A program made the translations under genes and the position numbers. The notes under the pieces are model-generated. The model was given only the letters and a program-made list of their open reading frames with translations. It had not been told where the DNA came from and made no database searches. A DNA stretch of 10,987 nt. Origin: CBDUXT01 sp965371245 (lineage in GTDB: Bacteria; Planctomycetota; Phycisphaerae; UBA1845). Each line of letters opens with the position of its first letter. Positions within the stretch are counted from its first letter, which is position 1. The stretch spans positions 1-10,987 of the forward strand of contig CBDUXT010000137.1 in NCBI GenBank assembly GCA_965371245.1. Direction: 5' to 3'. This document shows positions 5,860-10,987 of the stretch, piece by piece.

Positions 5860-7431
5860 ATGCCCGGACGGACACGGAGGAGATCTGAGCGGACCGCCTC
5901 CATCGGGTTGCGCTTGCCCGCCCGCGGGCGCGAACATTTCCATCGTCCACCTCCCGCACCGGCGCGAGGTCGTCCGGGACCGGGCTCGGCGCTACCCCAA
6001 CCCAACGCTTCGCCATCGGACTCGGCGGCCTCTGCCGACCGGGGAACCGGGGTCTTACCCGCCGCGGCTTCGGTTCTGTTGGGTGCGACCACGGCCGCGG
6101 TTGTTTCCGGTCTGGTGGTGAGGTTCGCCCGGTGGTCCGCCGATGGCGGCGGGCTGGCTGAACAAGCCGTCGTCGGTGCCTCAATTATGGCACTGGCGTT
6201 GGGCGTTCGCGTGCCGCAGCGGTTCGCGGTGTGGCTGTGCCTTCGCGCATGGCAGCGGCTGACGCTCCGCGGCGAGCCGTCTGATTTGTCGCGCGTCTGG
6301 TTGCAGTCGGTCGCGGCCGATCGCCCGCTCTACTGGGTGCTGCTCTCGGTCGTGGCGCTGGTGGTCGGCGTTTTGATCGCCCTGCTTCCTTTGGGTGTGC
6401 AGTTGGCCGCGGGTGTCTACGCCTGGTTGCACGTTCACTTCGTTTGGTCGGTCGGGCCGCTGGCGATCTTGAACGCCGGCGTGGTTCTTCTGGCCGCGGT
6501 CCTGCCGCTGACTCTTCTGGGATCGGCCATATCCTGCGTCCACCACCTGAGCTGTCCCTCCGGTCGATGGGACACAAGAGCAACGGGTTGGCTTCTCATC
6601 GGTGCCGCCGCCGGGTCCATGGGGTCGATCTACCTCGCCCGGCTCACCGGTCGCCCGGATCTGCTGCTGGTCACCTCGGCCTTGCCGGTGCTACTGTTGT
6701 CATTGATGTCGGCGGCCTGCAACCCGGCGGGGCGGACGGCGGGCGATACCTCCGCGGTCGATGAACCCGCACCGCTTCCCGTGGACAGCGATCGTTGGCC
6801 GACGCTGCTTCGCGCTACGATTGTTGCGGTTAGTGTTTGCGGCGTGGCGTCACTTTGCGTCTGGTCCCGTGCCCGCCTCGGCGCGCAGCCGCCGGTCGCG
6901 GGTTGGGTTTCCGCCTTGCTCATGTCCGCCGGTGCGGGCATGCTCGTGGGATGCTACAGCCACCGAGCCGTCCGACGTTCGATCGGCGGGTTTGGGGGCA
7001 TGTGCGCGGCCTCGGGCGTCTTGCTGGCCTTCGGCACGCTGGGGCTCGATCCGCGGAGCCGGATGGACCCGCGCCACCTCTTGGCGGTGGCATGCGTTGC
7101 GCTGGCGGTGTTGGCGTATACGGCGGCCTATGGACGACAGACGCTGCTCAACCGTGTGGCCAATCGATCATTCGTTGGTGCCACAATTCTGTCACGAGAG
7201 CTTGCGTGGGGAGGGCTGATGATCTGGATCGGGATTCCGTTCGCCGTTCGTGTGGTTGGTGTGCTCGTCACGCTCGTTGCGATCGCGCTGACGCTATTGG
7301 GTGTGGGGGGCGTGTTGATTATCCATGAGCCCGGCTACACGCGAACGACGAGGCGGTTGCGCCTCTGCGCGGTGTTCGGTTCGATCGGCACCATGATTGT
7401 CGTGGCGCGAACCGCATCGGGTGGCGGGTGA
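5860..7431 (+). CDS. Polytopic membrane protein, about 12 helices, family unknown
   Basis: The product is 523 residues. ATG 5860 was chosen for the perfect AGGAGG eight bases upstream; an in-frame TTG at 5755 is part of the promoter. Residues 1-65 are polar and rich in Arg, Pro, Ala and Ser, probably a disordered cytoplasmic tail. From about residue 66 there are some 12 hydrophobic segments, for example AAASVLLGATTAAVVSGLVV, VLLSVVALVVGVLIALLPLG, AILNAGVVLLAAVLPLTLLG, LLLVTSALPVLLLSLMSAA, LLAVACVALAVLAYTAAYG and two or so in the last 70 residues. A polar loop of about 30 residues (CNPAGRTAGDTSAVDEPAPLP) splits the protein into two halves of about six helices, an arrangement seen in MFS-like transporters and in membrane domains fused to spermidine-synthase-like enzymes. 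I see no MFS signature motif or catalytic site, so no function is assigned. It is monocistronic. Confidence 0.82.
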   Translation: MPGRTRRRSERTASIGLRLPARGREHFHRPPPAPARGRPGPGSALPQPNASPSDSAASADRGTGVLPAAASVLLGATTAAVVSGLVVRFARWSADGGGLAEQAVVGASIMALALGVRVPQRFAVWLCLRAWQRLTLRGEPSDLSRVWLQSVAADRPLYWVLLSVVALVVGVLIALLPLGVQLAAGVYAWLHVHFVWSVGPLAILNAGVVLLAAVLPLTLLGSAISCVHHLSCPSGRWDTRATGWLLIGAAAGSMGSIYLARLTGRPDLLLVTSALPVLLLSLMSAACNPAGRTAGDTSAVDEPAPLPVDSDRWPTLLRATIVAVSVCGVASLCVWSRARLGAQPPVAGWVSALLMSAGAGMLVGCYSHRAVRRSIGGFGGMCAASGVLLAFGTLGLDPRSRMDPRHLLAVACVALAVLAYTAAYGRQTLLNRVANRSFVGATILSRELAWGGLMIWIGIPFAVRVVGVLVTLVAIALTLLGVGGVLIIHEPGYTRTTRRLRLCAVFGSIGTMIVVARTASGGG

Positions 7432-7509
7432 GGTCCAGAGCGCCCGGCGACCGGTCCCGTTGCAGCGGCGCGCCTGGAGCAGCGTCAGCCGTCGATTGAC
7501 GGGTCAAGA

Positions 7510-7605
7510 ATTGGTCAAAACGTGTGCCACTGCTCTATGAGCAGTGTCCCTGGGGCCATGATGGTGGGCCCAAACGGCTCGCAGAGCCGCGGCACATGAA
7601 CCAAT
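7510..7605. repeat. Cloverleaf-shaped inverted-repeat structure (possible structured RNA or REP-like element)
   Basis: A closing stem pairs ATTGGT (7510-7515) with ACCAAT (7600-7605) and, after an internal loop, CGTGTGCC (7521-7528) with GGCACATG (7591-7598, one G-T pair). Inside are three hairpins side by side: ACTGCTC-TAT-GAGCAGT (7529-7545); GGGCC (7553-7557) with GGCCC (7567-7571); and CGGCTC-GCA-GAGCCG (7575-7589). The result is a four-way junction. It is not a tRNA: there is no T-loop motif, the hairpin loops have three bases, and the closing stem is too long. It sits between two convergent genes, 78 bp past the stop of the membrane protein gene. It could be a bidirectional 3'-end element, a small RNA, or a non-autonomous mobile repeat. 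Confidence 0.5.
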
Positions 7606-7803
7606 CGATTCAACGCTGACGGAGCACCAGCGCACGCACAACCTTGAATCTGCGAGTCTTGCGCGGTGGATGGCACGCCTCGTCAGAGGTAGGGGACTCG
7701 AAGAGTCACCGCATTCGCGTCCCCAAAGCTAAAGCCATAGGCCACCCAACTCGCAAGTGCGGGCGCGACGACGCAGTAACCCCGCGGCGAGGTTGTTGTT
7801 TCA
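7606..7803. other. Rest of the convergent intergenic spacer
   Basis: No gene is seen here. The stretch holds a short perfect hairpin GACTC-GAA-GAGTC (7695-7707) and a competing longer pairing GGGGAC (7692-7697) with GTCCCC (7719-7724). The latter is preceded by GTA, giving yet another GTAG-headed inverted repeat. Function unknown. Confidence 0.4.
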
Positions 7804-7831
7804 GGCCGACGTGGGGGGATCGGCGTCGGCC
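7804..7831 (-). terminator. GC-rich hairpin after the TPR operon
   Basis: GGCCGACG (7804-7811) pairs perfectly with CGTCGGCC (7824-7831) around a 12-base loop, eight bases beyond the TAG of the last TPR gene. On the minus strand the sequence after it (TGAAACAACAACC) lacks a T-run, so it may be a weak or factor-assisted terminator or a 3'-end stabiliser. Confidence 0.45.
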
Positions 7832-7839
7832 CATCGGGT

Positions 7840-9516
7840 CTACCGATCGAGAATCCTGGAGGCCTGTTTCGTCTCCCTGGCGACCTCGCAGAGCGTACAC
7901 CAGGCGGCCTCGGCGCGATCGATCAGCCCCATGTTCTGAAGCGCCAGCGCTACGTTCGCGACGTGGTCGAGCGTCGCCGGCTGCTTGGCGGCGGCATACT
8001 CGAACGAATCGAGCGCGCGGGAAAACTCGCCCTGGGCGGCGAACATCAGCCCCAATTCGTAGTGCAACTCGACGGACTTCGGGTCCATGTCCAGCGCCTG
8101 CTGGAGAACATCCCGCGCCTCGTGCGGGCGACCGGCCTCGTACAATGCCAACGCCAACCTCGTCAGGGCCTTGAGGTACTGCGGATTGATTGCAACGGCC
8201 CGCCGGAACGATGCGATCGCCCCTACGAGATCCTTGTCGAATCGCAACAGAAGCCCGAGTCGATAATGAACGTCCGCATGGTTCGGGTGCCGCCGCAGCG
8301 CCGACCGAAGGTTGGCGATTTGCTGCCCGACAACGTCTGAGACCTTCGGTTCCGGCGGACCGTTCGGCGATAACGTGACCGCCTTGGGCGAGAGATACCG
8401 TTCGTTCTGCTCGGCGGCGGTAACCTTCAGTTGAAGCCTTGCCAGCTCTCCAAACAAGACCGTGCCGTTGGGCTCGAGGCCGGAGGCGATCTGAAGGCTT
8501 TGCTTTGCCTCGTCCTCCTTGCCCAGTGCCTGTTGGGCCACGCTAAGCCCGACGTAGGCGTTGACAAGTCGATCGTTGATCTCGACGGCGCGATTGAATG
8601 CCTGCGCCGCTTCTTTGTACAGCCCTCCCCGCAGGTGCGTCACTCCGACTTTCACGTTGGCTTCGAGATAGTCGGGGTTGAGTTCGACGGCTTGCGTGTA
8701 GGACGCCAGCGCATGCTCGTGGCGTCCGAGCTTCGTGCACAGATCGCCCAACTGAACGTGGGGGTCGGCGCACTCGGGACGTCGCTCGATCAGGTCCGTC
8801 AGCACGTCCACGGCCTCGTCGTAGCGCCCTTCCTCGATGTAGGCCGCCGCGAGTTCGTCACGTGCCTCCCAGTTGTCTGGTTCGATGGCGATGACATGCT
8901 CGTACTGCTGGACGGCTTCCTTGAAGCGCTTGGCGTGAAACAAGAGGTTCGCCAGCGTCAGCCCGGCCGGCAGATCGTCCGGCTCGCATACGCAGAGATG
9001 CTCGTACTGCTGGATCGCCTGGTCCCACTCATCGCGCTTCAGATGGATGGCGGCCAGTCGCTCGCAGGCGTTTCGCAGCGGAGGCGGAAGGGTGAGGGCG
9101 GTCTGGTAGGCAGCGATCGCCTCATCGAGTTCGCCAAGCTTCTCGCAGCAAAAACCCAGCGCGAACCAGGTGGGGGCATCGTCCATTCCGGCGCGCAACA
9201 AGAGGCGAAGCCGTTCCGTAGCCGCTGCCGTCATCCCCAGCTCATCCAGCGCACACGCGGCTCCCACCTGACTGACGCGGTCGGTTCGATCGACCGCCAG
9301 CGCCTTCTCGAAGGCCGAGCTTGCCCGGGCGTACTGAGACTCCGTCAGGTAGCGGATGCCGAGGGCTCGGTGGTGCCCCAGGTCGGAGGGGTTGGACTCG
9401 ACCCGCGCCTCGAGTACGTGCGTTGAGAACTGAGCGTCATCGCGCAGAGTTTTCCGAAAGGCCGCCGCCAGTTCCGCAAGCAGCCCGCGTCCCAGAATCT
9501 CGAGCAAGTAGGACAT
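7840..9516 (-). CDS. Long TPR protein (about 13 repeats)
   Basis: The product is 558 residues from ATG 9516, preceded by GGAAGGGG close upstream. The first 30 residues (MSYLLEILGRGLLAELAAAF...) form an amphipathic helix, not a signal peptide, so the protein is predicted cytosolic or peripheral. From about residue 44 it is nearly all 34-residue TPR units. Clear ones include 'ADPHVQLGDLCTKLGRHEHALASYTQAVELNPDY' type repeats in the middle, then a linker (about 360-395, including LSPKAVTLSPNGPPEPK), then 414-447, 448-481 and 482-515. It ends with a capping helix (VANVALALQNMGLIDRAEAAW). There is no catalytic domain. TPR arrays bind partner proteins, so it is likely a scaffold or assembly factor. 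It lies 17 nt downstream of a second TPR gene and is surely co-transcribed with it. Proteins of this build are common in planctomycetes; specific function is unknown. Confidence 0.88.
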   Translation of the reverse strand: MSYLLEILGRGLLAELAAAFRKTLRDDAQFSTHVLEARVESNPSDLGHHRALGIRYLTESQYARASSAFEKALAVDRTDRVSQVGAACALDELGMTAAATERLRLLLRAGMDDAPTWFALGFCCEKLGELDEAIAAYQTALTLPPPLRNACERLAAIHLKRDEWDQAIQQYEHLCVCEPDDLPAGLTLANLLFHAKRFKEAVQQYEHVIAIEPDNWEARDELAAAYIEEGRYDEAVDVLTDLIERRPECADPHVQLGDLCTKLGRHEHALASYTQAVELNPDYLEANVKVGVTHLRGGLYKEAAQAFNRAVEINDRLVNAYVGLSVAQQALGKEDEAKQSLQIASGLEPNGTVLFGELARLQLKVTAAEQNERYLSPKAVTLSPNGPPEPKVSDVVGQQIANLRSALRRHPNHADVHYRLGLLLRFDKDLVGAIASFRRAVAINPQYLKALTRLALALYEAGRPHEARDVLQQALDMDPKSVELHYELGLMFAAQGEFSRALDSFEYAAAKQPATLDHVANVALALQNMGLIDRAEAAWCTLCEVARETKQASRILDR

Positions 9517-9533
9517 GTTCCCCTTCCAACGGG

Positions 9534-10754
9534 CTAGACAGGTAGCGACTCGAGCGCCTCAATGACCTCGGCGTATCGCGTGTTCAAGGTCAACGCGCGC
9601 CCGTAGGCTCTCCGCGCTTGTCCGATCTCCCCTTTGTCGCGATAGAGATTCCCCAAGAGCAGGTACACATCGGCGTACTCGGCGCCGGCTTCGATCGCCT
9701 CCTCCAACCGTGTCCTCGCGTCGTCAGCCCGATCCGTTCGCCCGTAGAGCCTCCCCAGCTCGATCAGCGCGCGGACAAAGGTCGGATCGATCTGCACCGC
9801 CCGTTCGTTCGCGCGAATGGCGTCCTGCGCATTCCCCAGCCGGTCGAGCACGCGCCCACAGTGATAGTGCAACTCGGCCTGCTCCGGCTGCCGCTCGAGG
9901 GCCATTTCCAAAGTCGCCAGAAGCATGGCGAAGACGCCCCGGTCCACGTCTCCGACCGGAATGGACAAGAACGCATCGACAAAGTCGGGCTCGGATTCGA
10001 TCACGCGCGACAAGTCCTCGATGCCTCGAAGGTCTGTCGTGGCTTCCGTCTCGGGCATCCGAGCACGGACCGAAGCCGCAGTGCCTTGTTGCCTGGCGGC
10101 CTTGGCTGCCTGAGCCAGTTGCAGACCGATCCGGGCGTCGTATGGCCGCTTCGCCTGGGCTTGCTCGAGATGAACCAACGCGTCCGCCGGGGCATGGCGC
10201 GCGCCGCAACACAGCGCCAGGCTCACCCGAGCGTCCGTGTGGTCGCGGTCGATGTTGAGCGCTTGGACAAAGCGTAGTTCGGCCTCCCCGAATTGTTCCA
10301 TCGATGCCTGCAACGTACCTAGCTGAAAATGCAGCTCGGCCGACTCGCGATCTTGCCGGATTCCCTCTCGCAACGACGCAATCGCGTCCTCGTGCTTACC
10401 GGCGGCCCACAGCGAAAGGGCATGGCGAACGCGCGTCGCCGTCGAACCGTCATGCTGGCGAAGCGGCTCATCCAAACGGCGCGCTGCCTGGTGCGGCTTA
10501 CCGCGCCCCACGAGAGATGCGGCGAGCAAGCTCGGTAGCGAACGCTCAGTAGAGCCTCGGCGCAACGCCCGCGCGAACGCCGCCTCGGCCGCCTCGTACC
10601 GTCCGGCGACGAGAAGGCAGATGCCGCGTCTGAGCTGCTCTTCGGCTTCAAAGTGATTCTTGAGCAGCCGTCTCAAGTCTTCGTCGGCACAGCGGTTTGT
10701 CGCGCCGATGCGCCCTTCGGGCATGGTCCTGGACATCGTCTTCTCGCTCAGCAT
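9534..10754 (-). CDS. TPR protein (about 8-9 repeats), first gene of the TPR pair
   Basis: The product is 406 residues from ATG 10754. In-frame ATGs at 10736 and 10724 are alternatives, the latter with AGGA three bases before it; no start has a convincing RBS, and the conserved-looking part begins near 'LRRLLKNHFEAEEQLRRGICLL'. There is no signal peptide or membrane segment, so it is probably cytosolic. TPR units cover about residues 41-225 (for example AELHFQLGTLQASMEQFGEAELRFVQALNIDRDH) and three very regular ones 293-326, 327-360 and 361-394. Between the two blocks (about 228-290) is a non-TPR segment (TEATTDLRGIEDLSRVIESEPDFVDAFLSIPVGDVDRG) that may carry the protein's specific role. The stop is 17 nt before the start of the longer TPR gene, so they form an operon and probably a complex. 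No enzyme motif is present. Confidence 0.86.
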   Translation of the reverse strand: MLSEKTMSRTMPEGRIGATNRCADEDLRRLLKNHFEAEEQLRRGICLLVAGRYEAAEAAFARALRRGSTERSLPSLLAASLVGRGKPHQAARRLDEPLRQHDGSTATRVRHALSLWAAGKHEDAIASLREGIRQDRESAELHFQLGTLQASMEQFGEAELRFVQALNIDRDHTDARVSLALCCGARHAPADALVHLEQAQAKRPYDARIGLQLAQAAKAARQQGTAASVRARMPETEATTDLRGIEDLSRVIESEPDFVDAFLSIPVGDVDRGVFAMLLATLEMALERQPEQAELHYHCGRVLDRLGNAQDAIRANERAVQIDPTFVRALIELGRLYGRTDRADDARTRLEEAIEAGAEYADVYLLLGNLYRDKGEIGQARRAYGRALTLNTRYAEVIEALESLPV

Positions 10755-10887
10755 GGTGCGTGGAGCATTGGCCGTGTCTGTGTTCGCAAGCGCGGAGTCT
10801 CAGAGTCCTGGTACGCGGTCAGAGACGCCGCCATGGCCGTGGTTCAGCGTGTATATCGGAAGCGGGGGTGGGGAGGGTTACTAGCGG

Positions 10888-10912
10888 GTAGGGCGGGCTA
10901 ATTCCCGCCCTC
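10888..10912. repeat. GTAG-headed REP-like palindrome upstream of the TPR operon
   Basis: GTAG at 10888 runs into a perfect 7-bp stem GGGCGGG (10891-10897), loop CTAATT, CCCGCCC (10904-10910), with one further A-T pair outside. It has the same architecture as the palindromes at 1850 and 5540 (GTAG, then GNCGGG-like stem), with a different stem sequence. There is no T-run, so it is less likely a terminator. It lies 134 bp upstream of the TPR operon start. Confidence 0.5.
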
Positions 10913-10987
10913 ATTTCGTCTGTCGGCGGGCACAATCCCCCCCAACAGTGTTTCCGAACCGCGGTCGTTTGGGAGCGGAGAGATAGA

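Noticed and set aside
4943..6184. 413-codon minus-strand frame overlapping the hydrolase and the membrane protein start
   Set aside because: Arg/Pro/His-rich translation without domains; it overlaps two well-supported genes and their promoter.
7521..7598. tRNA-like gene, because of the cloverleaf shape
   Set aside because: No GTTCRA T-loop, no D-loop GG motif, three-base hairpin loops and no plausible seven-base anticodon loop.
7510..7605. Integron attC site
   Set aside because: The required RYYYAAC and GTTRRRY core boxes are not at the ends, and there is no integrase or cassette array nearby.
8431..9426. 331-codon plus-strand frame opposite the long TPR gene
   Set aside because: The minus strand shows regular 34-residue TPR periodicity; the plus frame has none and no start signals.
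10653..10901. Short plus-strand frames at the start of the TPR operon
   Set aside because: They overlap the N-terminus of the TPR gene, have no RBS or domain, and run into the GTAG palindrome.

Overview
The window is GC-rich (an estimate by eye) and reads like a chromosomal segment of a planctomycete-type bacterium, possibly Phycisphaerae-like. The reasons are a DUF4159-type C-terminal domain, an exported protein opening with an 'ILKDGTFVEGRV' strand, a TPR/HExxH metallopeptidase with a beta-sandwich tail, a pair of long TPR-only proteins, weak or absent Shine-Dalgarno sites at several starts, and many short palindromic repeats between genes. This placement is from recollection of family style, not from a search. 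There is no phage, plasmid, CRISPR, tRNA or rRNA signal.

Layout. (1) 1-4012, plus strand: a probable operon of three genes, namely the 3' part of a DUF4159-domain gene, an exported protein with a helical repeat body, and an exported TPR-peptidase-MA-like protein. A 231-bp element bounded by perfect 23-bp inverted copies of a GTAG-headed palindrome (REPIN-like) lies between the second and third genes. (2) 4013-4320: two tandem hairpins and a conspicuously AT-rich island. (3) 4321-4623, plus: a 100-residue protein with four cysteines and an acidic tail, followed by a nested-stem terminator. (4) 4693-5460, minus: a WalJ/YycJ-like metallo-beta-lactamase-fold hydrolase, convergent with the small gene. 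(5) 5461-5859: divergent spacer with another GTAG palindrome, a planctomycete-type dispersed repeat, and a promoter plus strong RBS for the next gene. (6) 5860-7431, plus: a polytopic membrane protein of about 12 helices and unknown family. (7) 7432-7839: convergent spacer carrying a large cloverleaf-shaped inverted-repeat structure. (8) 7840-10754, minus: two TPR proteins 17 nt apart, clearly co-transcribed. (9) 10755-10987: upstream region with one more GTAG palindrome.

Working together: the first three genes probably make envelope or periplasmic proteins, two of them with signal peptides. The TPR pair probably forms a scaffold or assembly module. I see no complete defence system or metabolic pathway. 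The most unusual content is structural and non-coding: the REPIN-like element at 1850-2080, the family of GTAG-headed palindromes that recurs between genes, and the 96-nt cloverleaf at 7510-7605.
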